From positions 186,001-250,000 of the forward strand of contig NZ_JAGQBA010000001.1 in assembly GCF_024345395.1 (NCBI RefSeq): 64,000 nucleotides of DNA. Reading direction: 5' to 3'. Both the position numbers and the translations under genes were made by a program. The stretch's first letter is position 1; the number at the start of each line of letters is the position of its first letter. Positions 1 through 10,753 of this stretch are shown here, piece after piece. The notes under the pieces are model-generated. The model did not search any database. It saw nothing but the letters and a program-made list of their open reading frames with translations, and was not told where the DNA came from. This DNA is from Cyanobium sp. Tous-M-B4. GTDB lineage: Bacteria; Cyanobacteriota; Cyanobacteriia; PCC-6307; Cyanobiaceae.

Positions 1-161
1 AAACTGAATCGATCGCCCTTTGCGAGCAGCGCACCCGCCAATTCGCCAAACGGCAACGCACCTGGTTTAGGCGGCGCCATGCGCCGATCTGGCTGGAAGA
101 GCGCAGCACCGAGGGGCAGTTGGCCCAGGCGTTGCAAGTGGTCGAGCGCGGACTAGGGTGA
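1..161 (+). CDS. miaA: tRNA dimethylallyltransferase, C-terminal end (partial)
   Basis: Only the last 52 codons are in the window, read from base 3 to a TGA at 159-161. The peptide holds the TRQFAKRQRTWFR stretch that is typical of the end of MiaA, followed by a short tail. MiaA transfers a dimethylallyl group to A37 of tRNAs that read codons starting with U. The identification rests on this one motif and on the next gene being infC, an order I recall from picocyanobacteria. The catalytic P-loop part lies upstream of the window. Confidence 0.8.
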   Translation, partial: TESIALCEQRTRQFAKRQRTWFRRRHAPIWLEERSTEGQLAQALQVVERGLG

Positions 162-196
162 AGCGTTAGCGATTTCGCGATCCTTCACACCCCTGA

Positions 197-796
197 ATGC
201 CTCCACGTCCCCGTTTTGACCGCCGTGCTCCCGTGCGGGAGCTGCCCAACATCAACGACCGCATCAGCTACCCCAACCTGCGGGTGGTGGATGCCGATGG
301 CAGTCAACTGGGGGTGATCACCCGCGAGGAGGCCCTTGAAGTGGCCAAGGACCGCGAGCTCGATCTGGTGTTGGTGAGCGAGAAGGCCGATCCGCCGGTG
401 TGCCGGATCATGGATTACGGCAAATACAAGTTTGAACAGGAAAAGAAGGCCAAAGAAGCCAAGAAGAAGTCGCATCAGACGGAAGTAAAAGAGGTGAAGA
501 TGCGCTACAAGATCGACTCGCACGACTATCAAGTGCGGATCGGTCAGGCGCAGCGCTTCCTTAAGGACGGCGACAAGGTGAAGTGCACCGTGATCTTCCG
601 CGGCCGCGAAATCCAGCACACAGCCCTGGCTGAAGTGCTGCTTTACCGCATGGCCAAGGACCTCGAGGACAACGCCGAGATCCAGCAGCCCCCCAAGCGG
701 GAAGGCCGCAACATGATCATGTTCCTGAGCCCCCGCAAGGCCGCCGCTCCAAAGGGCAACAGCAAGGCCGCCGCCGCAGCCGAAACAGCCAGCTAA
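197..796 (+). CDS. infC: Translation initiation factor IF-3
   Basis: IF-3 binds the 30S subunit, keeps it apart from 50S and checks the initiator tRNA. The 199-residue product has both domains: an N-terminal part with [20 protein letters not shown], the usual lysine-rich linker helix around residues 75-95 ([16 protein letters not shown]), and the C-terminal domain with [13 protein letters not shown] and FRGREI. An alanine- and lysine-rich tail follows the core. The start is an ordinary ATG rather than the rare AUU used for autoregulation in enterobacteria. It follows miaA by 35 bases. The rpmI-rplT genes, linked to infC in many bacteria, are here about 36 kb away. Confidence 0.97.
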   Translation: MPPRPRFDRRAPVRELPNINDRISYPNLRVVDADGSQLGVITREEALEVAKDRELDLVLVSEKADPPVCRIMDYGKYKFEQEKKAKEAKKKSHQTEVKEVKMRYKIDSHDYQVRIGQAQRFLKDGDKVKCTVIFRGREIQHTALAEVLLYRMAKDLEDNAEIQQPPKREGRNMIMFLSPRKAAAPKGNSKAAAAAETAS

Positions 797-851
797 ACCT
801 GCGGGCAGAAAAAGCGGAAGCGCTGGGGCATTGAGCTTGTGTCCAGAGTTT

Positions 852-866
852 TGTACAGCCCGTACA
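852..866 (+). promoter_or_regulatory. TGTACA-type inverted repeat before the GntR gene
   Basis: TGTAC and GTACA arms are separated by 5 bases; read another way, two TGTACA-like boxes lie 9 bases apart (852-857 and 861-866, the second with C in first place). The site is 151 bases before the GTG of the GntR regulator gene. The same 9-base spacing occurs near and inside the Phd-PIN gene at 14.3-14.6 kb. GntR proteins bind short inverted repeats and often control their own gene, so an autoregulatory operator is a fair inference. No promoter boxes can be placed with certainty. Confidence 0.5.
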
Positions 867-1017
867 GAATTCAGGAACTTTTCTTACGCACACCACTCAA
901 ACCAGCCAGAGCAGCCGCACTCTCCCAACCGGCACACGCGCGTATGCCAACAGGGGGATTGTCCCCAGGGCCAAGCCTCTTTATGGTGGCCACCAGCCCA
1001 ATTGGCCCAACCCCGGC

Positions 1018-2007
1018 GTGCGATTCCACATTCAGCAGGAAAGCGACATCCCGGCGTCGACGCAGCTCTACAACCAGATCTGCTTCGCCATTGCGGCCCG
1101 CCACTACCCGCCGGGGCACCGATTGCCCAGCACCAGGCAGCTGGCGATGCAAACAGGCCTGCACCGCAACACGATCAGCAAGGTGTATCGCCAGCTGGAA
1201 ACCGACGGCGTTGTTGAGGCGATGGCTGGGTCGGGCATCTATGTGCGCGACCAGCAAAAGCCGCGGGAAATCAAGCCGCCGCCGGGCCCCAGGGGCAGGC
1301 CTCTGCCGGACATCGACCGTCAGGTGCGCCAAAGCGTCGATGGCCTGCTCAATGCCGGCTGCACCCTGCAGCAGGGCCGCGACCTACTCACTCGCGAGAT
1401 CGACTGGCGCCTGCGCTGCGGCGCCCGGGTGCTGGTCAGCACCCCCCGCGAGGACATCGGCGCATCGATGCTGATCGCCGAGGAGCTCAGCCCCAGCCTG
1501 GAGGTGCCGGTGGAGGTGGTGCCGATGGAGGAGCTGGCGGCGGTGCTCACCGAATCCAACAACGGCACGGTGGTGACCAGCCGCTACTTCCTACAGCCGG
1601 TGGAGGAGATTGCCAAGCAGCACGGCGTGCGGGCGGTGGCCGTTGATCTCAACGATTTTCGCCACGAGCTCGACCTGCTCAAGGAGTTGCGCCAGGGCAG
1701 CTGCGTGGGCTTGGTGAGCATCAGCCCAGGCATCCTGAGGGCCGCCGAGGTGATCCTGCACAGCATGCGCGGCAACGAGCTGCTGGTGATGACCGCCAAC
1801 CCCGACACCGGCAGCCGCCTGCTGGCCCTGCTGCGGGCCGCCAGCCACGTGCTCTGCGACCGCCCCAGCCTGCCTCTGGTGGAGCAGAGCCTGCGCCAAA
1901 ACAGGGCCCAACTAATACGGATGCCGGTAGTGCACTGCGCCCAGAGCTACCTAGGCACCGCCACCATCGACGGCCTGCGCAAAGAAATCGGCCTACTGGC
2001 TCAGTGA
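1018..2007 (+). CDS. GntR-family transcriptional regulator
   Basis: The N-terminal 75 or so residues form a GntR winged helix: IPASTQLYNQICFAIAA, then PGHRLPSTRQLAMQTGLHRNTISKVYRQLETDGVVE, then a GSGIYV wing. The following 250 residues are not an aminotransferase (MocR) domain; they look like an alpha/beta ligand-binding part (stretches such as RVLVSTPRED and VVTSRYFL) that I cannot assign to a named effector domain. GTG at 1018 is the first start in frame, although the open frame continues upstream through residues that also look coding (YGGHQPNWPNPG), so a non-standard earlier start cannot be excluded. A TGTACA inverted repeat lies upstream and similar boxes lie at the Phd-PIN gene, which makes that gene a candidate target. 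Confidence 0.85.
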   Translation: MRFHIQQESDIPASTQLYNQICFAIAARHYPPGHRLPSTRQLAMQTGLHRNTISKVYRQLETDGVVEAMAGSGIYVRDQQKPREIKPPPGPRGRPLPDIDRQVRQSVDGLLNAGCTLQQGRDLLTREIDWRLRCGARVLVSTPREDIGASMLIAEELSPSLEVPVEVVPMEELAAVLTESNNGTVVTSRYFLQPVEEIAKQHGVRAVAVDLNDFRHELDLLKELRQGSCVGLVSISPGILRAAEVILHSMRGNELLVMTANPDTGSRLLALLRAASHVLCDRPSLPLVEQSLRQNRAQLIRMPVVHCAQSYLGTATIDGLRKEIGLLAQ

Positions 2008-2028
2008 ACCAAAGGACCAACTAATTCA

Positions 2029-2100
2029 AGCGGATGAAGAGATTCGAACTCTCGACCCTCTCCTTGGCAAGGAGATGCTCTACCACTGAGCTACATCCGC
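2029..2100 (-). tRNA. tRNA-Gly (anticodon GCC)
   Basis: The minus strand folds into a full cloverleaf. A 7-bp acceptor stem (GCGGATG with CATCCGC) is followed by a D arm with AGCTCAGTGGTAGAGC, an anticodon stem closing the loop TTGCCAA (anticodon GCC, reading GGC and GGU), and a T arm containing GTTCGAATC. CCA is not encoded. It sits between the convergent ends and starts of the GntR gene and cysE. Confidence 0.96.
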
Positions 2101-2171
2101 AATTACCGGCGTTGCCGGTTTGAAGATCATGCATGACAGGGTGCCCCTCGGTCAAACGCTGGGCAAACCCC

Positions 2172-2189
2172 AGCCAGGCGCCCCTGGCT
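2172..2189 (+). promoter_or_regulatory. Perfect 7-bp hairpin in the cysE leader
   Basis: AGCCAGG and CCTGGCT arms surround a CGCC loop, 16 bases before the cysE ATG. It ends just before a possible ribosome site (ggcagga). It may affect translation of cysE, but in GC-rich DNA such a hairpin can arise by chance. Confidence 0.3.
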
Positions 2190-2205
2190 CCGGCAGGATG
2201 GCTCA

Positions 2206-2964
2206 ATGCTCAAGGCACTGCAGGCCGACCTGGCAATCATCAAGCAGCGAGATCCTGCGGCCCGAGGCACGCTGGAAATCTTGCTCTGCTACCCGGGGCT
2301 GCACGCCCTGACCCTGCACCGTTTCAGCCATTGGCTCTGGGGGCGGCGACTGCCGCCCTTGCCCCTGGTAGCGCGGCTGCTGAGCCAGGTGGGGCGGTTG
2401 GCAACCGGCGTTGAAATCCATCCCGGCGCCCGGATCGGCCACGGCGTGTTCATCGACCACGGCATGGGCGTGGTAATCGGTGAAACGGCCGTGATCAGCG
2501 ATCGCTGCCTGCTTTATCAGGGCGTAACCCTGGGGGGCACCGGCAAAGCCCACGGCAAGCGCCACCCGACCCTGCTCGAGAACGTAGTGGTAGGCGCCGG
2601 CGCCAAGGTGCTGGGTGCCATCACTGTGGGCGCCAACACCCGCATCGGTGCCGGCTCAGTGCTGCTGCGCGATGTGGCAGCCGACAGCACGGTGGTGGGC
2701 ATCCCGGGCCGGGTGATCCATCAGAGCGGGGTGCGCATCGACCCCCTAGCCCACTCAGCCCTGCCCGACACGGAAGCGAATGTGATCCGCAACCTGATGG
2801 AGCGCATCGACGTGTTGGAAATGGAACTAGCCCGCACCCAGGGCTGCCTGCGGGAGCTGGCCGCCGGCCGCCCCCTGCTGGAGCCCTGCACCGGGGCCGC
2901 TCAAAACCTCAAAGACCGCGAAATCCTGGAGTTCTTGGGAGACAACCCTGGCATCACCAGCTGA
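2206..2964 (+). CDS. cysE: Serine O-acetyltransferase
   Basis: CysE acetylates serine with acetyl-CoA, the first committed step of cysteine synthesis. The 252-residue protein has the N-terminal helical part ([30 protein letters not shown]) followed by left-handed beta-helix hexapeptide repeats from about residue 65, including [19 protein letters not shown], the flexible loop [16 protein letters not shown], and VVGIPGRVI closing the helix. It is of the short bacterial type. The C-terminal 70 residues, past the catalytic domain, are charged and less conserved. It converges on secA with only 18 bases between stops. Confidence 0.96.
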   Translation: MLKALQADLAIIKQRDPAARGTLEILLCYPGLHALTLHRFSHWLWGRRLPPLPLVARLLSQVGRLATGVEIHPGARIGHGVFIDHGMGVVIGETAVISDRCLLYQGVTLGGTGKAHGKRHPTLLENVVVGAGAKVLGAITVGANTRIGAGSVLLRDVAADSTVVGIPGRVIHQSGVRIDPLAHSALPDTEANVIRNLMERIDVLEMELARTQGCLRELAAGRPLLEPCTGAAQNLKDREILEFLGDNPGITS

Positions 2965-2982
2965 ACTCAGGGGCAGCTGCGA

Positions 2983-5769
<2,787 letters not shown>

Positions 5770-5838
5770 GGAGAAAGCTAATCAGCGCTTCAGTCAGCCT
5801 ACTGAGAAGCACAGAAGGCCAACATCGCTGAACCGTGA

Positions 5839-6942
5839 TCAGCCACCAGAAATAAGGCCCAGGCGAGCACCGCTGTAACCGCATTGCTCGCTCACAGCCC
5901 CACACCAGCTGTGGTGCTCCAGATACCAGCGCACCGTTGCTGCCAAACCCTCCTCAAAGCTGTGGCGCGGCTGCCAGCCCAGCTCGTTGCTGATCCGGGT
6001 TGGATCAATCGCGTACCGCCGGTCGTGACCAGGGCGATCCGTCACCGGTGTGATCAGACGCGCGTGGGGGGCGCCGGCCGGGCGCAGCTCATCGAGCGCG
6101 TTGCAGATCGCTTCCACCACCTCTTTGTTCGTGCGCTCCCCATGGCCTCCCACGCAGTAGCTGCGGCCCAGCTGCCCCTGGGTTGCAGCCAGCAGCAGCG
6201 CATCCACGTGATCTTCCACATAGAGCCAGTCGCGCACGTTGGCGCCATCGCCATAAAGCGGAATCGGCTCGCCAGCCGCTGCCTTGAGGATCACCACCGG
6301 AATCAACTTCTCGGGAAATTGCCAGGGGCCGTAGTTGTTGCTGCAGTTGGTGAGCACCACCGGCAGGCCATAGGTGTGGTGCCAGGCGCTCACCAGGTGA
6401 TCACTGGCCGCCTTGCTCGCTGAATAGGGACTGCGTGGGTCGTAAGGGGTGGTCTCCGAGAAGCGCCCCGTAGCCCCCAGCGAGCCGAACACCTCATCGG
6501 TGCTGATGTGATGAAAACGAAAACCCGCCTTGCGCTCAGCGCTCAGACCTTCCCAGTGGGCCCGCACCGCCTGCAGCAGCTGAAAGGTGCCGCTCACATT
6601 GCTCTCAATAAAGGCCCCCGGCCCCTCGATCGAGCGGTCCACATGGCTCTCTGCCGCCAGGTGCATCACCAGGTCGGGATCGGCCTGCTGCACCGCCGCT
6701 GCTGTAGCCGCCGCATCGGTGAGGTCCACCTTGAGGAGCTGGTGGCGTGCCTCCGCCTGGGGCAGCGCCTCGATGCTGGTGAGGTCGCTGGCGTAGCCAC
6801 ATTTATCGAGATTGAACACCAACGCCTCGCTTTCGCTAAGCAGCCGGCGCACCACCGCCCCGCCGATAAAGCCGGCCCCACCGGTCACCAGGATGCGGCG
6901 GCGGCCGGCCAGGAGCGCTGAAACGTCGGGTGGGTTGGTCAT
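5839..6942 (-). CDS. rfbB: dTDP-glucose 4,6-dehydratase
   Basis: Second step of dTDP-L-rhamnose synthesis; NAD-dependent removal of water from dTDP-glucose. The protein begins with about 15 variable residues, then the Rossmann motif TGGAGFIGG; STDEVFGSLG carries the catalytic Asp-Glu pair and YSASKAASD the Tyr and Lys. I chose ATG at 6942, giving 367 residues, because it forms an ATGA overlap with the end of rfbD; an upstream ORF extension would run deep into rfbD. It is the last gene of the rhamnose operon. Confidence 0.95.
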   Translation of the reverse strand: MTNPPDVSALLAGRRRILVTGGAGFIGGAVVRRLLSESEALVFNLDKCGYASDLTSIEALPQAEARHQLLKVDLTDAAATAAAVQQADPDLVMHLAAESHVDRSIEGPGAFIESNVSGTFQLLQAVRAHWEGLSAERKAGFRFHHISTDEVFGSLGATGRFSETTPYDPRSPYSASKAASDHLVSAWHHTYGLPVVLTNCSNNYGPWQFPEKLIPVVILKAAAGEPIPLYGDGANVRDWLYVEDHVDALLLAATQGQLGRSYCVGGHGERTNKEVVEAICNALDELRPAGAPHARLITPVTDRPGHDRRYAIDPTRISNELGWQPRHSFEEGLAATVRWYLEHHSWCGAVSEQCGYSGARLGLISGG

Positions 6943-7844
6943 AGGAGAGTTTCGAGAAGTTGACGCAGCGCCTGCCGCCAAGGCGTGGGGGCCAGGCCGA
7001 GGGCCTTGCGGCTGCCTGAACAATCCAGCAGCGAGTAACTGGGCCGCTGAGCCGGCAGTGGATATTCCGCCGTAGTCAGCGGATTCACAAGAGCTGGCTG
7101 CTCCAAGAGCCCCAGCTCCTGAGCCAACTCGCCCACTGCCACAGCCACGTCAAACCAGCTAGCGGCTCCCGCATCGCTCCAATGCAGCACCGGCTCGCTC
7201 ATGCCAGCGCTTATCACCCGCCAGCAAGCCGCCGCCAGGGTATGGGTGCTGGTGGGGCAACCCACCTGGTCTTCCACCACGCCGATCTGCTGGCGTTCCC
7301 GGTGCAGCCGCAGCATGGTGAGGGCAAAGTTCTTGCCCACCGGCCCCATCACCCAGCTGGTGCGCAAAATCACTCCCCGCCCTGCCCCTGCACCGCCAGC
7401 AGCGGGGCCCAGCAGCAGCTCCACCGCTTCCTCGCCAGCGGCCTTGCTACAGCCATAAACCCCAAGGGGATCGCGCTTTTGCTCCAGGCGATAGGGGCTG
7501 CCCTGGCTGCCATTAAAAACAAAATCGGTGCTCACCTGCAGCAAGCGTCCACCCGTTTCCAGCAGCGCCTCGGCAAAGGCCCTTGGGGCGCCGCCATTTA
7601 CCGCCAAGGCCAGTTCTGGCTCGCTTTCGGCCTTGTCCACCGCCGTGTAGGCGCCGGCGTTGAGCACCCAATCGGGCCTGTGATCACGGATGGCTGCGCG
7701 ACAGGCGCCGGCATCAGCCAGATCCAGGGCCAGCAAACCATTGCCACCGCTGCGGCAGGTGGCGATCAGCTCCACTCCCGCAGGCACCTGCTGTCGCAGC
7801 GCCTGACCCAGTTGGCCGGCAGCGCCGGTGAGCAGTACCTTCAC
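6939..7844 (-). CDS. rfbD: dTDP-4-dehydrorhamnose reductase
   Basis: Last step of dTDP-L-rhamnose synthesis; reduces the 4-keto group with NAD(P)H. The 301 residues start with the nucleotide motif [16 protein letters not shown], include STDFVFNG with the catalytic Thr, and YGCSKAAGE with the Tyr-Lys pair. The start is GTG at 7844 and overlaps the rfbC stop as GTGA; its own stop overlaps the rfbB start as ATGA, so translation of the four genes is probably coupled. Confidence 0.94.
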   Translation of the reverse strand: MKVLLTGAAGQLGQALRQQVPAGVELIATCRSGGNGLLALDLADAGACRAAIRDHRPDWVLNAGAYTAVDKAESEPELALAVNGGAPRAFAEALLETGGRLLQVSTDFVFNGSQGSPYRLEQKRDPLGVYGCSKAAGEEAVELLLGPAAGGAGAGRGVILRTSWVMGPVGKNFALTMLRLHRERQQIGVVEDQVGCPTSTHTLAAACWRVISAGMSEPVLHWSDAGAASWFDVAVAVGELAQELGLLEQPALVNPLTTAEYPLPAQRPSYSLLDCSGSRKALGLAPTPWRQALRQLLETLL

Positions 7845-8422
7845 GCAAATACCTCCCCAGCCGCCATCACTGCCGCAAGCTCAGGGGCATCAGCATCCTT
7901 CTGCGCCAGCAACGGTTCCATGCCTTCCAGCGGCCAGGTGATGGCGAGATCAGGATCGTTCCAGCGCAGGGAGCGCTCGCAGCTCTTGCTCCAGTAGCCG
8001 CTCGCCTTGTAGAGCACCTCAGCGCTCTCGCTGAGGGTTAGGAAGCCGTGGCCAAAGCCCACCGGCACCCACAGCTGCTGCTGATTGTCAGCGCTGAGCT
8101 CTGCTCCCACCCACTGGCCAAAGGTGGCGGAACTGCGCCGCAGGTCTACCGCTACATCAAAAATCACACCCACCGGGCAGCGCACCAGTTTTCCCTGGGC
8201 TTCTGGCTCCAGCTGGTAGTGCAGGCCGCGCAATACCCCGCGGCAAGAGCGCGAATGGTTGTCCTGCACAAAGGTGGTGGGGCAGCCCACTGCTTCATCA
8301 AAGCGGCGCTGGTTCCAACTCTCATAGAAAAAGCCCCGCCCATCGCCAAAAATCTGGGGCGTGATCAGCAGCGGACCCTCAATCACCACACCGGAGGCTG
8401 TGCTCAGCTGCTCAACCTGCAT
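7841..8422 (-). CDS. rfbC: dTDP-4-dehydrorhamnose 3,5-epimerase
   Basis: Third enzyme of the rhamnose pathway. It inverts carbons 3 and 5 of the keto sugar. The 193-residue cupin protein has the substrate loop [13 protein letters not shown], the [16 protein letters not shown] stretch with the catalytic His, and [15 protein letters not shown] at 8422 overlaps the end of rfbA by 11 bases; a longer frame upstream would lie fully inside rfbA and is less likely. Confidence 0.94.
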   Translation of the reverse strand: MQVEQLSTASGVVIEGPLLITPQIFGDGRGFFYESWNQRRFDEAVGCPTTFVQDNHSRSCRGVLRGLHYQLEPEAQGKLVRCPVGVIFDVAVDLRRSSATFGQWVGAELSADNQQQLWVPVGFGHGFLTLSESAEVLYKASGYWSKSCERSLRWNDPDLAITWPLEGMEPLLAQKDADAPELAAVMAAGEVFA

Positions 8423-9296
8423 TGGAGATCTCCAGCAGTTGCAGCAAATAGTCGCCGTAGCCACTCTTGCGCAGCGGCCCCGCTAATCCGGCGAGCTGCT
8501 CAGCGCTGATCCAGCCCAGACGCCAGGCCACCTCCTCCGGGCAGCCCACCTTCAGGCCCTGGCGGTGCTCCAGGGTGCGGATGTAGCTGGCTGCCTCATG
8601 CAACGAATCACAGGTGCCCGTATCCAGCCAAGCCATACCCCTGCCCATCAGCTCCACCCGCAGCAACCCCTCCTCTAAGTATTGGCGATTGAGATCGGTG
8701 ATCTCCAGCTCTCCCCGTGGCGACGGCTGGATTTGGCGAGCCCGATCCACCACAGAATCGTCATAGAAGTAAAGGCCGGTCACCGCGTAGCGCGAACGGG
8801 GCTGCGCTGGCTTCTCTTCCAGGCTCAGCACCTGACCATCCGACGCAAACTCCACCACCCCGTAGCGCTCTGGATCCCGCACCGGATAGGCAAACACCGT
8901 GGCTCCAGCCCCTCCGCCATTACTGGCCTGCAGTTGGGGAATCAAATCGTGGCCGTGGAAGAGGTTGTCGCCCAGCACCAGTGCCGCCGGCGCACCACTT
9001 AAAAAATCAGCGCCGATCAAAAACGCCTGAGCCAACCCATCCGGACTCGGCTGAACGGCGTAGCGAATCTCCATGCCCCAAGCGCTGCCATCTCCCAGCA
9101 AACGCTCAAAAGATGCCAAATCATGGGGCGTGCTGATAATCAGCACCTCCCGAATACCAGCCAGCATCAACGTGCTGAGCGGGTAATAGATCATCGGCTT
9201 GTCGTACACCGGCAGCAGCTGCTTACTCACCGCCTGCGTGATCGGATGCAGCCGAGTGCCGCTGCCTCCCGCCAAAATAATTCCCTTACGGGTCAT
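8412..9296 (-). CDS. rfbA: Glucose-1-phosphate thymidylyltransferase
   Basis: First enzyme of the rhamnose pathway; makes dTDP-glucose from dTTP and glucose-1-phosphate. From ATG at 9296 the product is 294 residues and begins [18 protein letters not shown], the nucleotide-binding signature; [19 protein letters not shown] and GDNLFHG follow. It heads the operon and diverges from a GNAT gene with only 29 bases between the two starts, so any shared promoter must be very compact or lie inside the neighbour. Confidence 0.95.
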   Translation of the reverse strand: MTRKGIILAGGSGTRLHPITQAVSKQLLPVYDKPMIYYPLSTLMLAGIREVLIISTPHDLASFERLLGDGSAWGMEIRYAVQPSPDGLAQAFLIGADFLSGAPAALVLGDNLFHGHDLIPQLQASNGGGAGATVFAYPVRDPERYGVVEFASDGQVLSLEEKPAQPRSRYAVTGLYFYDDSVVDRARQIQPSPRGELEITDLNRQYLEEGLLRVELMGRGMAWLDTGTCDSLHEAASYIRTLEHRQGLKVGCPEEVAWRLGWISAEQLAGLAGPLRKSGYGDYLLQLLEISNAG

Positions 9297-9325
9297 AGGG
9301 AACGCTCCGCTGGGAGAATGCTGCC

Positions 9326-9811
9326 ATGGCAGCACTGCGCCTCCTGATCCACGCACCTGGCGCCCCTGGCCTGCGCTGGTTCGGCCTCGGCCCGGGCCTG
9401 CGGCCCAGCCGCGGCCTATGGAAGTTGCAGCGCCTGTTTAACAAGCACGCCTTCTGGGCCCAAGAGCGCAGCCACACCCAACTGCGCAGGCTGCTCGCCG
9501 GCAGCAGCGTGGTGGTGAGCCTGTGGCAGGGCAAGCGCCTAGTGGGATTCGGCCGAGCTAGCAGCGACCGCGTCTATCGCGCCGTGCTCTGGGATGTGGT
9601 GGTGGCCGGTGACCTGCACGGCCAGGGACTCGGCCGCCGGGTAGTGGAAGCCCTGCTGACAGCCCCGGCCCTGCGGGGTGTCGAGCGCGTTTACCTAATG
9701 ACCACCAACAGCGCCGGCTTCTACGAGCAGCTGGGCTTCCGCGACGCAGCCCCCCAGGCCCTACTGGTGAAACAAGGAGTTTCAGGGGGCTCAGGGGTTT
9801 CGACCGGATAA
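9326..9811 (+). CDS. GNAT-family N-acetyltransferase
   Basis: The 161-residue protein carries the acetyl-CoA fold in its second half: [23 protein letters not shown] with the pyrophosphate-binding loop, then [17 protein letters not shown], the usual end of the domain. The first 50 residues are unlike the core family and resemble the N-terminus of a picocyanobacterial or plant-type subgroup. Its substrate is unknown. It diverges from rfbA, but there is no functional reason to link it to rhamnose. Confidence 0.85.
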   Translation: MAALRLLIHAPGAPGLRWFGLGPGLRPSRGLWKLQRLFNKHAFWAQERSHTQLRRLLAGSSVVVSLWQGKRLVGFGRASSDRVYRAVLWDVVVAGDLHGQGLGRRVVEALLTAPALRGVERVYLMTTNSAGFYEQLGFRDAAPQALLVKQGVSGGSGVSTG

Positions 9812-9829
9812 AAAAGCGCGACAGCAGCC

Positions 9830-9949
9830 TCAGCCAGATCCCGTCTGGAGCTGCAGCAAAAGAGGCAGGGCGGCAATGCCAGGCAAATAGCGCCGGCGGT
9901 GGCGCACCATCGCAAAGTCGTCCAACTCAAAACCAACTACCCGGCACTC
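9830..9949 (-). other. In-frame open stretch directly after the ribH stop
   Basis: The ribH frame continues for 39 sense codons after its TGA at 9950-9952 and ends at TGA 9830-9832. The peptide reads like protein rather than random GC-rich shadow: VVGFELDDF, VRHRRRYLPGIAALPLLLQLQ. It has no ATG near its 5' end; TTG (ELDD) and an ATG (FAMV) are possible internal starts. It could be a small coupled gene, a readthrough extension of lumazine synthase, or the remnant of a lost gene. I do not recognise it. Confidence 0.3.
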
Positions 9950-10429
9950 TCAGTCGGGAATAGCCGCCATCAAGCTGCCCATCTCAAGGGCCTGCAAGCC
10001 GTAGTTCCAGCCCAGATTGCTCTTGATGCCGGCCCGCTCTAGGGCCTGCTGCAAAGTATCGGTCGTGAGCACGCCGAAGATCACCGGCACGCCGGTGTCG
10101 CGGGCCACGGCAGCCACGCCTTTGCTCACCTCGGCCACCACCACATCGAAATGGGGGGTGTCGCCACGAATCACCGCACCCAGGGTGATAACCACCTGAT
10201 AGCGACCGCTGGCCGCCAAGCGCTGGGCCACCAGGGGGATCTCAAAGCTGCCGGGCACCCAGGCCACATCCAGCTGGGCACTGGCATCACTGGTGTCAAC
10301 GCCGTGGCGCGAGAGGCAGTCGAGGCAGCCGCTCAGCAGCTTGCCGGTAACCAGGTCATTGAAACGGGCAACCACCACCGCGATACGCAGACCAGCAGTG
10401 TCGGTGAACCGCCCTTCAAAAATCGCCAC
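9950..10429 (-). CDS. ribH: 6,7-dimethyl-8-ribityllumazine synthase
   Basis: Penultimate riboflavin enzyme; condenses the ribityl pyrimidine with butanone phosphate in a 60-mer or pentameric shell. The 159 residues include [38 protein letters not shown] with the catalytic His, and [20 protein letters not shown]. It lies 3 bases downstream of psbZ on the same strand and is probably cotranscribed with it. Confidence 0.97.
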   Translation of the reverse strand: MAIFEGRFTDTAGLRIAVVVARFNDLVTGKLLSGCLDCLSRHGVDTSDASAQLDVAWVPGSFEIPLVAQRLAASGRYQVVITLGAVIRGDTPHFDVVVAEVSKGVAAVARDTGVPVIFGVLTTDTLQQALERAGIKSNLGWNYGLQALEMGSLMAAIPD

Positions 10430-10432
10430 GCT

Positions 10433-10621
10433 TCAGACCACAAAGATGCTCATGCCCCAGTTGAGCAGCACCAGGGCCACCCAGGCGAGGCCGCCAAGCA
10501 GGATAAGGCGATTGGAGCGACCTGAATCTTCGCTGCTGGCGTACAGCACCGGCACCGCCACAATCAAGGCGAACGACAGCACCACCAGAGCCAAAACGGT
10601 GAGGGTGTTGAGGATCTGCAT
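10433..10621 (-). CDS. psbZ: Photosystem II protein PsbZ
   Basis: Small thylakoid protein (62 residues) at the edge of photosystem II, also called Ycf9. Two membrane helices are evident (about residues 5-27 and 39-60) joined by a polar loop with [12 protein letters not shown], and the chain ends in [10 protein letters not shown]. Length and sequence match the family. It stands directly before ribH and diverges from mutS across about 130 bases. Confidence 0.95.
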   Translation of the reverse strand: MQILNTLTVLALVVLSFALIVAVPVLYASSEDSGRSNRLILLGGLAWVALVLLNWGMSIFVV

Positions 10622-10753
10622 GGATTAGCAGCGGCTACACGCCGATCGGTTGCGAGATTCTCACACGCAGACCCAGGTCAGCCGGGGCCTCGCTTCACAA
10701 CATGAAGCCCACCGGCAAGTCGACCTACGATCCAACCTCACCAGGAAAGGGCC

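Noticed and set aside
831-1474. Plus-strand ORFs over the GntR promoter and gene (128 and 211 residues)
   Set aside because: They overlap the GntR gene in other frames, have an Arg/Ala/Ser-rich composition and show no family signal; they are products of GC-rich DNA.
9326-9811. A link of the GNAT gene with rhamnose synthesis
   Set aside because: Only its divergent position suggests it; there is no sugar-acetyltransferase motif in the protein.
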